A DNA stretch of 64,000 bases from Pseudomonas yamanorum (lineage in GTDB: Bacteria; Pseudomonadota; Gammaproteobacteria; Pseudomonadales; Pseudomonadaceae), in the NCBI RefSeq assembly GCF_013386765.1, contig NZ_JACARE010000018.1, positions 19,535-83,534 of the forward strand, read 5' to 3'. Under the pieces are notes generated by a model that was given only the letters and a program-made list of their open reading frames with translations, searched no databases and was not told where the DNA came from. The translations under genes were made by a program, and so were the position numbers. The stretch's first letter is position 1, and the number at the start of each line of letters is the position of its first letter. Shown piece by piece: positions 16,861 through 26,276 of the stretch.

Positions 16861-16889
16861 AAAAAAGGGCGGCCTAAGCCACCCTTTTT
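16861..16889 (-). terminator. Intrinsic terminator downstream of the cytochrome c4 gene
   Basis: GGGCGGC at 16867-16873 and GCCACCC at 16878-16884 pair around a CTAA loop. Six A precede and five T follow on the plus strand, so the hairpin has a U-tract on either strand. It most naturally ends the minus-strand cytochrome c4 transcript. Confidence 0.85.
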
Positions 16890-16935
16890 ATGCTTGCATC
16901 GACGGATTAATCGAGCGTTAACGTAGCCGGGACAC

Positions 16936-17541
16936 TTAGTGCAGGCCCTGGATGTATTGGGACACGGCTTCGATGTCCTTGTTGCTGAGTTTCCCGGCGA
17001 TGCTCTGCATGATCTTGGTGTCGCCGTCGTTGGTGCGATTACCTTCGCGGAAGTCCGTCAGCTGCTTGCCGATGTACTGGGCATGCTGGCCGCTCAAGTG
17101 CGGGAAGCCAGCAGCCGCAAGGCCTGCGCCGTTAGGCGAGTGGCAGCCGATGCAGGAAGGCATGCCTTTTTCCAGGTTGCCGCCACGGAACAATTCCTCA
17201 CCGTGGGCCACCAGTTTCGGATCAGCAGCTCCCACGCTGCCCTTTTGGCTGGCAAAATACGCCGCGATATCTGCCAGGTCCTGATCGCTGAGGTTGGTCA
17301 GCAAGCCGGTCATTTCCAGGACCGTACGCTTGCCGTCCTTGATGTCGTGCATCTGCTTGGTCAGGTAACGCTCACCCTGGCCGGCCAGTTTTGGAAAGTT
17401 TGGCGCCGGGCTATTACCGTCCGGTCCATGGCAAGCACCACATACGGCGGCTTTCGCCTGGCCGGCAGTGGCGTCGCCTGCGGCATGGGCAACACCGGTG
17501 ATGCCCAAGGTCAACAGCAGACTCACGATCAGTTTGTTCAT
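16936..17541 (-). CDS. cc4: Diheme cytochrome c4
   Basis: 201 residues: a signal peptide (about 1-20, ending A-H-A) and two homologous cytochrome c domains, each with one heme site (C-G-A-C-H in the first half, C-I-G-C-H in the second) and a distal Met. Cytochrome c4 carries electrons in the periplasm from bc1 to terminal oxidases, including cbb3 and the aa3-type oxidase encoded further right. It follows a small c5-like cytochrome gene by 33 bp on the same strand. Confidence 0.93.
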   Translation of the reverse strand: MNKLIVSLLLTLGITGVAHAAGDATAGQAKAAVCGACHGPDGNSPAPNFPKLAGQGERYLTKQMHDIKDGKRTVLEMTGLLTNLSDQDLADIAAYFASQKGSVGAADPKLVAHGEELFRGGNLEKGMPSCIGCHSPNGAGLAAAGFPHLSGQHAQYIGKQLTDFREGNRTNDGDTKIMQSIAGKLSNKDIEAVSQYIQGLH

Positions 17542-17574
17542 CAGCTAATCCAACTACGGCTAAGGGTTAAAGAG

Positions 17575-17877
17575 TTATGGACCGGGTTTACTCACCATCA
17601 ACTGAATGACGGCCTGGTAATCCTCGGTACTGCAGTCCATGCACAAACCACGCGGCGGCATCGCCTTGAAACCCTGGGTCACGTGTTGCACCAGCGTGTC
17701 CATACCTTGAGCCAATCTTGGCTTCCAGGCTGCCTGGTCACCCCGTTTCGGGGCGTTGGGCAACTGTCCGGCATGGCAGGCCCCGCAAACGCGGTTGTAC
17801 ACAGCCTCCGGATCCTGTGTAGCCTGCGCACTGTAAAGTGGCATCAAGACACCGAGGGCCAGCAGCCACTTGGTCAT
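17575..17877 (-). CDS. Small c5-type cytochrome c
   Basis: 100 residues with a signal peptide (about 1-19) and one heme attachment site C-G-A-C-H near residue 32. A second cysteine pair C-M-D-C near the C-terminus and the M-P-P-R-G axial-methionine loop are typical of cytochrome c5. It is predicted to be a periplasmic electron carrier, co-transcribed with cytochrome c4. Some family members are longer; here only the single domain is present. Confidence 0.85.
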   Translation of the reverse strand: MTKWLLALGVLMPLYSAQATQDPEAVYNRVCGACHAGQLPNAPKRGDQAAWKPRLAQGMDTLVQHVTQGFKAMPPRGLCMDCSTEDYQAVIQLMVSKPGP

Positions 17878-18069
17878 ACATCGACCTTTTCAGGGTTTGA
17901 GAGCGTTTTGCGTTCTAATGCGCAATAAAGGTCTATCGCTCCCGTGAACTTCATCCTTCGCTGGGACAAAGCACACACAAAATCTGCGGCATTATATACT
18001 GGCGCTACTGAAACGGAAACGACACCGCTTGCCGCACCCATTCCCGGCACCGCCCACATCGGAAAACTC

Positions 18070-18711
18070 ATGCAACTCAAGAATCCCATCCTCGGCCTGT
18101 GCCAACAGTCCACCTTCATGCTCAGCGCCGCCAAAGTCGACCAATGCCCCGATGACGAAGGCTTCGAAGTCGCATTCGCCGGCCGTTCCAACGCCGGTAA
18201 ATCCAGCGCGCTGAACACCCTGACCCACGCCAGCCTGGCCCGCACCTCGAAAACCCCGGGGCGCACACAGCTCCTCAACTTCTTCAAGCTAGACGATGAT
18301 CGGCGTCTGGTCGACCTTCCGGGCTACGGTTACGCAAAAGTACCTATCCCGCTGAAGCTGCACTGGCAGCGTCACCTGGAAGCCTATCTGGGTGGCCGGG
18401 AGAGTTTGAAGGGTCTGATTCTGATGATGGACATCCGTCATCCAATGACCGACTTCGACCTGTTGATGCTCGATTGGGCCGTCGCCAGCGGCATGCCGAT
18501 GCATGTCCTGCTGACCAAGGCCGACAAGCTGACCTACGGCGCAGCGAAAAACACCCTGCTCAAAGTGCAGGCAGAAATCCGTAAGGGTTGGGGTGATGCG
18601 GTCACTATCCAGCTGTTCTCGGCGCCAAAACGCATGGGCCTGGAAGATGCCTACACCGTGCTGGCAGGCTGGATGGAACTGGCTGACAAGGGTTCGGAGG
18701 TCGCCGAGTAA
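18070..18711 (+). CDS. engB: Ribosome biogenesis GTPase EngB/YsxC
   Basis: 213 residues, TrmE-Era-EngA-like GTPase. The G1 box is G-R-S-N-A-G-K-S-S near residue 37, G2 the T in K-T-P-G-R-T, G3 D-L-P-G-Y-G, G4 T-K-A-D and G5 S-A. EngB assists assembly of the large ribosomal subunit. The start at 18070 gives the usual N-terminus; an upstream in-frame extension of 42 residues is not conserved-looking. It is divergent from the c5/c4 cytochrome genes and convergent with the ErsA sRNA and polA. Confidence 0.93.
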   Translation: MQLKNPILGLCQQSTFMLSAAKVDQCPDDEGFEVAFAGRSNAGKSSALNTLTHASLARTSKTPGRTQLLNFFKLDDDRRLVDLPGYGYAKVPIPLKLHWQRHLEAYLGGRESLKGLILMMDIRHPMTDFDLLMLDWAVASGMPMHVLLTKADKLTYGAAKNTLLKVQAEIRKGWGDAVTIQLFSAPKRMGLEDAYTVLAGWMELADKGSEVAE

Positions 18712-18721
18712 AAACTCGGGG

Positions 18722-18852
18722 CAAAAAAAACCCCGGACTTCGTATGGGGAGGGGAAGTTCGGGGTCCAAGTTCCGGACCGCTAGGGCGGGGTCCAGATAT
18801 CTGCCAACACTTAACACAACATAGGAGCATTGAAGGGCTTCACCACCCATTC
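18722..18852 (-). ncRNA. ersA: ErsA small regulatory RNA
   Basis: The stretch between engB and polA is the position of ErsA in P. aeruginosa and of Spot 42 in E. coli. The minus strand ends with an intrinsic terminator: CCCCGAACTTC pairs imperfectly with GAAGTCCGGGG, followed by eight T. A C-rich segment, CTTCCCCTCCCC, lies in the terminator loop side, as expected for an RNA that masks purine-rich ribosome-binding sites such as algC. The start is placed by an AlgU-type promoter at 18859-18886, which gives a length near 131 nt, close to the 132 nt I remember for ErsA. ErsA links envelope stress to exopolysaccharide and biofilm genes. Location, promoter, terminator and length agree; the exact ends are inferred. 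Confidence 0.8.
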
Positions 18853-18858
18853 AGTAAC

Positions 18859-18886
18859 TCTGAGTAGCAATTCACGGGTTAAGTTC
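18859..18886 (-). promoter_or_regulatory. AlgU (sigma-22/RpoE) promoter of ersA
   Basis: On the minus strand GAACTT at 18886-18881 and TCAGA at 18863-18859 are separated by 17 bases. This matches the AlgU consensus GAACTT-N16/17-TCtga. The expected transcription start is 6-8 bases further, near 18852. Confidence 0.75.
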
Positions 18887-18977
18887 CGGCACGTTCAAAA
18901 AACTATTGGAAATAACCCGCGGCGTTTTCCGATCTATAGCGCCACCGCGGCATGACGCCGCGGCCCAAGCCCAGCGC

Positions 18978-21770
18978 TTAGTGCGCCTCGTCCCAGTTGT
19001 CGCCCACGCCGACGTCTACCACCAGCGGCACATCCAGCTTCACCGCCTCGCTCATGTGCTCACGAATCTTCGCGCTGACTTCAGCCACCAGGTCCTCACG
19101 CACCTCCAGCACCAATTCATCGTGCACCTGAAGGATGACCTTGGCGTCCAGGCCCGAGGCCGTCAGCCAGTTGTCGACCTTGACCATGGCCTTCTTGATG
19201 ATATCGGCTGCGGTGCCCTGCATCGGCGCGTTGATCGCCGTACGCTCGGCGCCAGCGCGCTCCTGGGGCTTGTTGGAGTTGATATCCGGCAGGTACAGGC
19301 GGCGCCCGAACAGGGTTTCCACGTAGCCCTGGTCAGCCGCCTGGGCGCGGGTACGCTCCATGTACTCGCGAACCCCCGGGTAGCGGGCGAAGTACACATC
19401 GATGTAAGCCTTGGCGGTCTTGGTGTCGACGCCGATGTCCTTACCCAGCTTCTGGGCGCCCATGCCGTAGATCAGGCCAAAGTTGATCGCCTTGGCACTG
19501 CGACGCTGATTGGACGTGACCTCGGTCAACTCAACCTTGAACACCTCGGCCGCCGTGGCGGTGTGCACGTCCAGGTCGTCGCGGAACGCATTGAGCAAGC
19601 CTTCGTCCTTGGACAAGTGCGCCATGATGCGCAGCTCAATCTGCGAATAGTCCGCCGCCAGCAGCTTGTAGCCCTTGGGCGCGACAAATGCCTGGCGGAT
19701 GCGCCGGCCTTCGGCGGTACGCACCGGAATGTTCTGCAGGTTCGGATCGCTGGAGGACAGGCGCCCGGTCGCCGCGACGGCCTGGTGATAGGACGTGTGA
19801 ACGCGCCCGGTACGCGGGTTGATCTGTTCCGGCAGGCGGTCGGTGTAGGTGCTTTTCAGCTTGCTCATGCTGCGGTACTGCATCAGCACTTTCGGCAACG
19901 GATAGTCATCTTCAGCCAATTTGGCCAAGACTTCCTCGGCCGTCGACGCCTGGCCCTTGCCGGTCTTCTTCAGCACGGGCAGCCCGAGCTTCTCGTAGAG
20001 AATCGCTCCCAACTGCTTGGGCGAACCGAGGTTGAACTCCTCGCCGGCGATTTCATACGCCTGGCGCTCCAGGTCCACCATCTTGTTACCCAGCTCGATA
20101 CTCTGGATACCCAGCAACGCCGCATCCACCAGGGCACCCTGACGCTCAATGCGCGCCAGCACCGGCACCAGCGGCATCTCGATGTCGGACAATACGCTGG
20201 CCAGGGTAGGAATAGCGGCGAGCTGCTTGTGCAGTTCCTGATGTAGGCGCAGGGTCACATCGGCGTCTTCCGCCGCGTAAGGCCCGGCCTGCTCCAGGGC
20301 AATCTGGTCAAAGGTCAGTTGCTTGGCGCCTTTGCCGGCGATGTCCTGGAAGCTGACGGTGTCGTAGTCCAGGTATTTCTTCGCCAGGCTGTCCATGTCG
20401 TGGCGAGTCGCGACGGAGTTCAGCACGTAGGACTCAAGCATGGTGTCGAAGGCGATGCCGCGCACGGTGATGCCATGTGCCGGGTCGCCGCCGATGGCGC
20501 AGTTGGCCAGGATATTCATGTCGAATTTGGCGTGCTGGCCGACCTTGAGTTTTTCCGGGTCTTCGAGCAACGGTTTCAGGGCCAGCAGGACGGTGTCCCG
20601 GTCCAGCTGTTCCGGCGCACCAATGTAGGAGTGGGTCAGTGGAATGTAGGCCGCTTCGTGGGCCTGTACAGCAAAGGACACGCCAACCAGTTGGGCTTGC
20701 TGGGCATCGATACCGGTGGTTTCGGTATCGAAGGCGAACAGCTTGGCATCGTTGAGTTTCTTCAGCCAGACATCGAATTGAGCCTGGGTAAGGATGGTTT
20801 CGTACACCGGTTCCACAGAAACCGGGGCGACCGTCTCGACCGCTTCTTCAGTGACAGCCGCCGAGGGCGCCGCACTCAACTCGACCCGCTTGGCATCACG
20901 CTGAATCTCGTCAATCCAGCTCTTGAACTCCAGCAGCGTGTACAGCTCCAGCAGTTTCTCGCGATCCGGCTCGATCAGGTGCAAGTCGTCCAGGCCCACA
21001 TCCAGCGGCACGTCGATCTTGATCGTCGCCAACTGGTACGACAGGAACGCACTTTCCTTGTGTTCTTCGAGCTTGGCGACCAGGGTCTTGGCGCCACGAA
21101 TCGGCAGGGTCGGCACAATATCGAGCTGCTCGTAGAGCTCCTTCAAACCGCCGTTGACGCCCACCAGCAAGCCGGAAGCGGTCTTTGGACCAATGCCCGG
21201 AACGCCCGGGATGTTGTCGGACGAGTCGCCCATCAACGCCAGATAATCGATGATCTGCTCGGGAGCGACACCGAATTTCTCCTTCACGCCCTCAATGTCC
21301 ATGGCGCTACCGGTCATGGTGTTGACCAAGGTAATGTGCCCGTCCACCAGTTGCGCCATGTCCTTGTCACCGGTGGAAATCACCACCGGCCGGTCGGCGG
21401 CCGCGCTGCTGCGGGCCAAGGTGCCGATCACGTCGTCCGCTTCAACGCCTTCGACGCACAGCAGCGGGAAACCCAGGGCGATCACGCTCTGGTGCAGCGG
21501 CTCGATCTGCACGCGCATGTCATCCGGCATGCTCGCGCGGTTGGCCTTGTATTCGGCGTACAGGTCATCGCGAAATGTCCCGCCCTTGGCGTCGAACACC
21601 ACCGCGAACGGGCTGTTCGGGTACTGCTTGCGCAGGCTTTTGAGCATGTTCAGCACGCCCTTGACCGCGCCGGTGGGCAGGCCTTTGGAAGTGGTGAGCG
21701 GTGGCAGCGCGTGAAAGGCGCGGTACAGGTAAGAAGAACCGTCCACCAGGACGAGGGGGGCTTGGCTCAT
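18978..21770 (-). CDS. polA: DNA polymerase I
   Basis: 930 residues from the ATG at 21770 (M-S-Q-A-P-L-V-L-V-D-G); a TTG four codons earlier is less likely. The 5'-nuclease domain is at about 1-290 (E-A-D-D-V-I-G-T-L, G-D-S-S-D-N-I-P-G), the 3'-5' exonuclease at about 320-510 with F-D-T-E-T-T-G, and the polymerase domain at about 550-930 with A-A-D-Y-S-Q-I-E-L-R, the O-helix R-R-S-A-K-A-I-N-F-G-L-I-Y-G and H-D-E-L. All three activities should be intact. Length matches E. coli Pol I (928). It reads towards ersA and engB and is divergent from the DUF2782 gene. Confidence 0.96.
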   Translation of the reverse strand: MSQAPLVLVDGSSYLYRAFHALPPLTTSKGLPTGAVKGVLNMLKSLRKQYPNSPFAVVFDAKGGTFRDDLYAEYKANRASMPDDMRVQIEPLHQSVIALGFPLLCVEGVEADDVIGTLARSSAAADRPVVISTGDKDMAQLVDGHITLVNTMTGSAMDIEGVKEKFGVAPEQIIDYLALMGDSSDNIPGVPGIGPKTASGLLVGVNGGLKELYEQLDIVPTLPIRGAKTLVAKLEEHKESAFLSYQLATIKIDVPLDVGLDDLHLIEPDREKLLELYTLLEFKSWIDEIQRDAKRVELSAAPSAAVTEEAVETVAPVSVEPVYETILTQAQFDVWLKKLNDAKLFAFDTETTGIDAQQAQLVGVSFAVQAHEAAYIPLTHSYIGAPEQLDRDTVLLALKPLLEDPEKLKVGQHAKFDMNILANCAIGGDPAHGITVRGIAFDTMLESYVLNSVATRHDMDSLAKKYLDYDTVSFQDIAGKGAKQLTFDQIALEQAGPYAAEDADVTLRLHQELHKQLAAIPTLASVLSDIEMPLVPVLARIERQGALVDAALLGIQSIELGNKMVDLERQAYEIAGEEFNLGSPKQLGAILYEKLGLPVLKKTGKGQASTAEEVLAKLAEDDYPLPKVLMQYRSMSKLKSTYTDRLPEQINPRTGRVHTSYHQAVAATGRLSSSDPNLQNIPVRTAEGRRIRQAFVAPKGYKLLAADYSQIELRIMAHLSKDEGLLNAFRDDLDVHTATAAEVFKVELTEVTSNQRRSAKAINFGLIYGMGAQKLGKDIGVDTKTAKAYIDVYFARYPGVREYMERTRAQAADQGYVETLFGRRLYLPDINSNKPQERAGAERTAINAPMQGTAADIIKKAMVKVDNWLTASGLDAKVILQVHDELVLEVREDLVAEVSAKIREHMSEAVKLDVPLVVDVGVGDNWDEAH

Positions 21771-21844
21771 GAGCAGGATCAACCTTTTCGGCGGGTCAGG
21801 CGCTAGAATAGCCGGACCAATGACGACAAAGGGACAAGGTTATC

Positions 21845-22135
21845 ATGCGTACAGTAAATCGCCTGTTGTTGACCGGCTTGATTGCACTCACTCCGATGGC
21901 GGCCATGGCGGCAGATACTGCCCCCACGGGCGACCCGGAAGTCACCATTCGCACGGAAGGCGACAAGACCATTCAGGAATACCGTCAGAATGGTTTCCTG
22001 TACGCGATCAAGGTGACCCAGAAAGGCTTTCCGCCGTATTTCCTGGTGCGCGCGGACGGAACCGATGCGAACTTCATCCGCTCTGACCAGCCGGATATGC
22101 TGATCCCGTCATGGAAGATCTTCGAATGGAAATGA
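21845..22135 (+). CDS. DUF2782 secreted protein
   Basis: 96 residues: a signal peptide (about 1-22, ending A-M-A-A) and a short beta-rich domain with G-D-P-E-V-T-I-R and I-K-V-T-Q-K-G-F-P-P-Y-F-L. This is the DUF2782 family, known in gammaproteobacteria just upstream of thrB. Function is unknown. It is 56 bp from thrB on the same strand and probably in one transcript with it. Confidence 0.85.
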   Translation: MRTVNRLLLTGLIALTPMAAMAADTAPTGDPEVTIRTEGDKTIQEYRQNGFLYAIKVTQKGFPPYFLVRADGTDANFIRSDQPDMLIPSWKIFEWK

Positions 22136-22191
22136 TTTCTTAACTTTAATCGGCGCTGCTCCCCGCAGCGCCCGTAACGGCAGTTTTAACC

Positions 22192-23145
22192 ATGTCTGTG
22201 TTCACCCCCCTGGCTCGGCCCGAGCTGGAAACCTTTCTTGCCCCTTACGGGCTCGGCCGCCTGCTTGATTTCCAGGGGATTGCCGCTGGTAGTGAAAACA
22301 CCAATTTCTTCATCAGCCTGGAACAGGGCGAATTCGTCCTGACCCTGGTTGAACGCGGCCCCGTGCAGGAAATGCCGTTCTTCATCGAACTGCTGGACGT
22401 GCTCCACGACGCCGACCTGCCGGTGCCTTACGCCCTGCGCACCACCGACGGCGTGGCCTTGCGCGAATTGGCCGGCAAACCGGCGCTGCTACAACCGCGC
22501 CTGGCGGGCAAGCACATCAAGGACGCCAACGCCCAGCATTGCGTGCAAGTGGGCGAATTGCTCGGCCACCTGCACCTGGCCACCCAGGGCGAGAAGGTGC
22601 TGGAACGCAAGACCGATCGTGGGCTGGACTGGATGCTCAGCGAAGGCGCGCAACTGATTTCGCACCTCGACGCGCAACAACAGGGCCTGCTGCAAGCCGC
22701 GCTGGATGAGATCGAGGCGCACAAGGCGCAGATCCTCTCGCTGCCCCGGGCAAACATCCACGCCGACCTGTTTCGCGACAACGCGATGTTCGAAGGCACC
22801 CACCTGACCGGGCTGATCGACTTCTACAACGCCTGCTCGGGCCCGATGCTCTACGACGTGGCGATTGCCCTGAATGACTGGTGCTCGGACGCCGACGGCG
22901 TGATCGACGGCCAGCGGGCACGGGCATTGTTGGGAGCGTATGCGGGATTGCGGCCGTTTACCGCCAAGGAAGCGGAGCTGTGGCCGACCATGTTACGCGT
23001 GGCGTGCGTGCGGTTCTGGCTGTCACGCCTGATTGCCGCGGAATCGTTTGCCGGGCAGGACGTGCTGATTCACGACCCGCGAGAGTTTCAAGTGCGTTTG
23101 GCGCAACGCCAGCAGGTCAAGACCCCGCTGCCGTTCGCGTTGTAG
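22192..23145 (+). CDS. thrB: Homoserine kinase (ThrB, APH-fold type)
   Basis: 317 residues with the aminoglycoside-phosphotransferase fold used by pseudomonad homoserine kinases rather than the GHMP fold of enterics. The catalytic loop is N-I-H-A-D-L-F-R-D-N and the metal-binding loop is L-I-D-F-Y-N. It phosphorylates L-homoserine in threonine biosynthesis. Upstream is the DUF2782 gene; downstream is a perfect REP hairpin separating it from the convergent znuA. Confidence 0.92.
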   Translation: MSVFTPLARPELETFLAPYGLGRLLDFQGIAAGSENTNFFISLEQGEFVLTLVERGPVQEMPFFIELLDVLHDADLPVPYALRTTDGVALRELAGKPALLQPRLAGKHIKDANAQHCVQVGELLGHLHLATQGEKVLERKTDRGLDWMLSEGAQLISHLDAQQQGLLQAALDEIEAHKAQILSLPRANIHADLFRDNAMFEGTHLTGLIDFYNACSGPMLYDVAIALNDWCSDADGVIDGQRARALLGAYAGLRPFTAKEAELWPTMLRVACVRFWLSRLIAAESFAGQDVLIHDPREFQVRLAQRQQVKTPLPFAL

Positions 23146-23156
23146 CACACGGTCAG

Positions 23157-23184
23157 TGTGGGAGCTGGCTTGCCAGCTCCCACA
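23157..23184. repeat. Single REP hairpin between thrB and znuA
   Basis: TGTGGGAGCTGGC and its exact inverse complement are separated by TT, a perfect 13-bp stem. It lacks the outer TGCCTGCGA part of the other copies in this window, so it is a minimal single unit. It sits between convergent genes and probably marks both transcript ends. Confidence 0.8.
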
Positions 23185-23202
23185 TTTGATCTTCGTTGTG
23201 GC

Positions 23203-24132
23203 TTATAAAGACTCCAGGCACCCAGCCAGGTCATTCCCCAGCTTTTCCAGCACCTGCTCATACCCCTGGGCCGAGGCCGGCGTGTAGCCGCCCAACGCAT
23301 CCAGCTCCGCCAGCTTCACCGGCAAACCGGCCACCAGCGTTTCCGCCAGACGCGGCCGCAGCGGCGGCTCGCTGAACACACAGGTCTTGCCCACTTCCTG
23401 CAACCGCGTGCGCATCGCCGCCACATGCTGGGCGCCCGGCTGCACTTCCGCGGCCACGCTGAATACACCGGTGTGCTTGAGGCCGTAGGCATCCTCGAAG
23501 TAATCGAACGCCTCATGGAACACGAAGTACGGCTTGCCGGCGACATCCGCCATACGTGCTTTCAAGCGCGCATCCAGCGCGTCCATACGGCCATCAAACG
23601 CCTTCACGTTGCTCTGATACCGCTCGGCATTCGCCGGATCGGCGGCGCTCAGGTCTGCCGCCATGCGGTTAGCGATCACCCGGGCATTGACCGTCGACAA
23701 CCACAAATGCGCATCCAGGCTGCCCGGGCGATGATCGTGATCGTGTTCGTCGGCATCTTCAGCGTGGGAGTGGCTATCTTCGGTGAACCGGCGCAGTTTC
23801 ATCCCCGCAAGGTCCTGCACGGCTACCGTCGGCAAGCTGCGGCCTTTCAAGACGCGTGGCAGAAAGCTCTCCATGTCCGGGCCAATCCAGTACAGCAGGT
23901 CCACCGACTGCACGCGCCGTACGTCGGAAGGACGCAGCGCATAGTTATGGGGCGAAGCGCCCGGCGGCAGCAATACCTCGGGAATCGCCACGCCGTCCTG
24001 CACGGCGGCGGCAATCAGCTGTAACGGTTTGATGCTGGTCAGCACCCGAACCTCCGCCTGGGCGGCACCTGCAAGCAACAAACTGGTGACAAATACGACA
24101 AAAACGGGAAAAAGTCTGGACACGATGACCAC
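23203..24132 (-). CDS. znuA: Zinc ABC transporter substrate-binding protein ZnuA
   Basis: 309 residues (cluster A-I solute-binding protein) with a signal peptide (about 1-26, ending A-Q-A). Predicted zinc ligands are the His in S-P-H-N-Y, the His in D-A-H-L-W and the His in F-H-E-A-F. A charged His-rich loop (H-S-H-A-E-D-A-D-E-H-D-H-D-H) near residue 125 is typical of high-affinity zinc capture. The first codon is a GTG at 24132 with no clear ribosome-binding site; a GTG at 24123 is an equally plausible start. It is divergent from zur-znuCB with a candidate Zur box between. Confidence 0.92.
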   Translation of the reverse strand: MVIVSRLFPVFVVFVTSLLLAGAAQAEVRVLTSIKPLQLIAAAVQDGVAIPEVLLPPGASPHNYALRPSDVRRVQSVDLLYWIGPDMESFLPRVLKGRSLPTVAVQDLAGMKLRRFTEDSHSHAEDADEHDHDHRPGSLDAHLWLSTVNARVIANRMAADLSAADPANAERYQSNVKAFDGRMDALDARLKARMADVAGKPYFVFHEAFDYFEDAYGLKHTGVFSVAAEVQPGAQHVAAMRTRLQEVGKTCVFSEPPLRPRLAETLVAGLPVKLAELDALGGYTPASAQGYEQVLEKLGNDLAGCLESL

Positions 24133-24149
24133 TCAAGGAGGCAGGAACA

Positions 24150-24164
24150 GGTAACATAATAACG
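24150..24164. promoter_or_regulatory. Candidate Zur operator between znuA and zur
   Basis: GTAACATAATAAC (24151-24163) is a partial palindrome resembling the Zur consensus with GTTAT and ATAAC half-sites. It lies in the 58-bp gap between the divergent znuA and zur genes, where one Zur dimer could repress both. The match is imperfect, so this is a candidate only. Confidence 0.5.
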
Positions 24165-24190
24165 TCTCTCACAAATATCTGTCGCCGCTC

Positions 24191-24673
24191 ATGCCTAAAA
24201 CACCGCTTGCCAGCCGTCCCCATGACCACTCTCACTGCGTGCACAGCGCACTGTCAGAGGCCGACGCCTTGTGCGCGCGCCAAGGCCTGCGCCTGACCGC
24301 CCTGCGTCGCCGGGTGCTGGAGCTGGTGTGGCAAAGCCACAAGCCGCTGGGTGCCTACGACATCCTCGGCGTGCTCAGCGAGCAAGATGGCCGCCGCGCC
24401 GCGCCGCCCACGGTGTACCGCGCGCTGGACTTCCTGCTGGACAACGGCCTGGTGCACCGCATCTCGTCGCTCAACGCCTTTGTCGGCTGCAACCACCCGG
24501 AACACGCGCACCAGGGCCAGTTCCTGATTTGCCGCGAATGCCACGCCGCCATCGAGCTTGAGCAAAAAAGCATCAGCGACAGCATCATCAAGAGCGCCGG
24601 CGACGTCGGCTTCAAGGTCGAAGGGCAAACCGTCGAAGTCGTCGGTGTGTGCTCGGGCTGCCAGGGGGCTTGA
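24191..24673 (+). CDS. zur: Zinc uptake regulator Zur (Fur family)
   Basis: 160 residues. The N-terminal winged helix (about 25-95) contains [11 protein letters not shown], and the C-terminal dimer domain has a structural zinc site with C-R-E-C-H and C-S-G-C. The His-rich N-terminus (H-D-H-S-H) is typical of Zur. It should repress znu genes when zinc is sufficient. Its stop overlaps the znuC start (TGATG), so regulator and transporter are one operon. Confidence 0.92.
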   Translation: MPKTPLASRPHDHSHCVHSALSEADALCARQGLRLTALRRRVLELVWQSHKPLGAYDILGVLSEQDGRRAAPPTVYRALDFLLDNGLVHRISSLNAFVGCNHPEHAHQGQFLICRECHAAIELEQKSISDSIIKSAGDVGFKVEGQTVEVVGVCSGCQGA

Positions 24674-25458
24674 TGAGCACTGCGTTAATCCGCCTGGAAC
24701 AGGTCGGGGTCACGTTCGCCGGGCAAAACGTGCTGGACAACATCGCCCTGAGCGTCGAACCAGGGCAGATCGTCACGCTGATCGGCCCCAACGGCGCCGG
24801 CAAGACCACCCTGGTGCGCGCCGTGCTCGGCCTGCTCAAGCCCGACAGCGGCAGCGTATGGCGCAAGCCGAAGCTGCGGGTCGGCTACATGCCGCAAAAG
24901 CTGCATGTGGACCCGACCTTGCCCCTGTCGGTGCTGCGCTTCCTGCGCCTGGTGCCCGGCGTAGACCGTGCCCGCGCACAGTCGGCCCTCAAGGAAGTCG
25001 GCGCCGAACAGGTGATCGACAGCCCGGTGCAAAGCATCTCCGGCGGCGAAATGCAGCGCGTGCTGCTGGCCCGCGCCTTGTTGCGCGAGCCGGAACTGCT
25101 GGTGCTGGATGAACCCGTGCAAGGCGTCGACGTGGCCGGCCAGGCCGAGCTGTACAGCCTGATCACCCGCCTGCGCGACCGCCACGGTTGCGGCGTGCTG
25201 ATGGTCTCCCACGACCTGCACCTGGTGATGAGCACCACCGACCAGGTGGTGTGCCTCAATCGCCACGTGTGCTGCTCCGGCCACCCGGAACAGGTCAGCG
25301 GCGACCCGGCCTTCGTCGAGCTGTTCGGCAAGAATGCCCAGAGCCTCGCTATTTATCACCACCATCACGACCACGCCCATGACCTGCATGGCGCCGTCGT
25401 CGATGACCCCGCCGCCACCCACACCCACGTTCATGGAGATAGCTGCAAGCATGGCTGA
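24673..25458 (+). CDS. znuC: Zinc ABC transporter ATP-binding protein ZnuC
   Basis: 261 residues. Walker A is G-P-N-G-A-G-K-T-T, the signature I-S-G-G-E-M-Q-R-V, Walker B L-L-V-L-D-E-P, and the switch His is in V-S-H-D-L. The last 35 residues form a His-rich tail (Y-H-H-H-H-D-H-A-H, then T-H-T-H-V-H) that may bind zinc. The start at 24673 overlaps the zur stop and the end overlaps znuB by eight bases. Confidence 0.95.
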   Translation: MSTALIRLEQVGVTFAGQNVLDNIALSVEPGQIVTLIGPNGAGKTTLVRAVLGLLKPDSGSVWRKPKLRVGYMPQKLHVDPTLPLSVLRFLRLVPGVDRARAQSALKEVGAEQVIDSPVQSISGGEMQRVLLARALLREPELLVLDEPVQGVDVAGQAELYSLITRLRDRHGCGVLMVSHDLHLVMSTTDQVVCLNRHVCCSGHPEQVSGDPAFVELFGKNAQSLAIYHHHHDHAHDLHGAVVDDPAATHTHVHGDSCKHG

Positions 25459-26239
25459 TTTTCTGCTCTACGCCCTGCTGGCAGGCTTGGCTCTGGCGCT
25501 TGTAGCGGGCCCACTGGGCTCGTTCGTGGTCTGGCGGCGCATGGCCTATTTTGGCGACACCTTGTCCCACGCCGCGCTGCTGGGCGTGGCCATGGGTTTT
25601 CTGCTGGATGTGAGCCCGACCATCGCCGTCACCGTCGGCTGCCTGTTGCTGGCGGTGCTGCTGGTGACCCTGCAACAGCGCCAGCCGCTGGCCTCGGATA
25701 CGTTGCTGGGCATCCTGGCGCCGAGCACCTTGTCCCTTGGCCTGGTGGTGCTGAGCTTCATGCACGAAGTGCGCATCGACCTGATGGCCTATCTGTTCGG
25801 CGACTTGCTGGCGATCAGCCCCACCGACCTGGCCTGGATCCTCGGCGGCAGCGCGGCGGTGCTGGTGTTGCTGGTAACCCTGTGGCGCCCGCTGCTGGCA
25901 ATTACCGTCCACGAAGAACTGGCCACCGTCGAAGGCTTGCCCGTGGCGGCGCTGCGCATGACCCTGATGCTGCTGATCGCCGTGGTGATTGCTGTCGCGA
26001 TGAAGATTGTCGGCGTATTGTTGATCACATCGCTGCTGATCATCCCGGCCGCTGCGGCCCAGCGTCACGCCCGCTCGCCGGAGCAAATGGCGGTTGGCGC
26101 CAGCCTGTTGGGGATGCTTGCGGTGTGTGGTGGCCTGGCGCTGTCCTGGTTCAAGGACACCCCGGCCGGGCCGTCGATTGTGGTCACGGCGGCCGCCCTG
26201 TTTCTGCTGAGTTTTGTCCTGCCCCGTCGCGGGGTGTAG
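25451..26239 (+). CDS. znuB: Zinc ABC transporter permease ZnuB
   Basis: 262 residues, the usual ABC-3 family length, with about eight membrane helices. The family motif [13 protein letters not shown] lies near residue 35. The start at 25451 lies eight bases inside znuC. With ZnuA and ZnuC it makes the high-affinity zinc importer. Confidence 0.94.
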   Translation: MADFLLYALLAGLALALVAGPLGSFVVWRRMAYFGDTLSHAALLGVAMGFLLDVSPTIAVTVGCLLLAVLLVTLQQRQPLASDTLLGILAPSTLSLGLVVLSFMHEVRIDLMAYLFGDLLAISPTDLAWILGGSAAVLVLLVTLWRPLLAITVHEELATVEGLPVAALRMTLMLLIAVVIAVAMKIVGVLLITSLLIIPAAAAQRHARSPEQMAVGASLLGMLAVCGGLALSWFKDTPAGPSIVVTAAALFLLSFVLPRRGV

Positions 26240-26276
26240 ACTTGCTCGCTTTTTGCGCAATTAGAGAGTCGCAGGA

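Noticed and set aside
22192..23145. thrB taken as an aminoglycoside phosphotransferase (resistance gene)
   Set aside because: The APH fold is shared, but the sequence and the DUF2782-thrB context fit the pseudomonad homoserine kinase.
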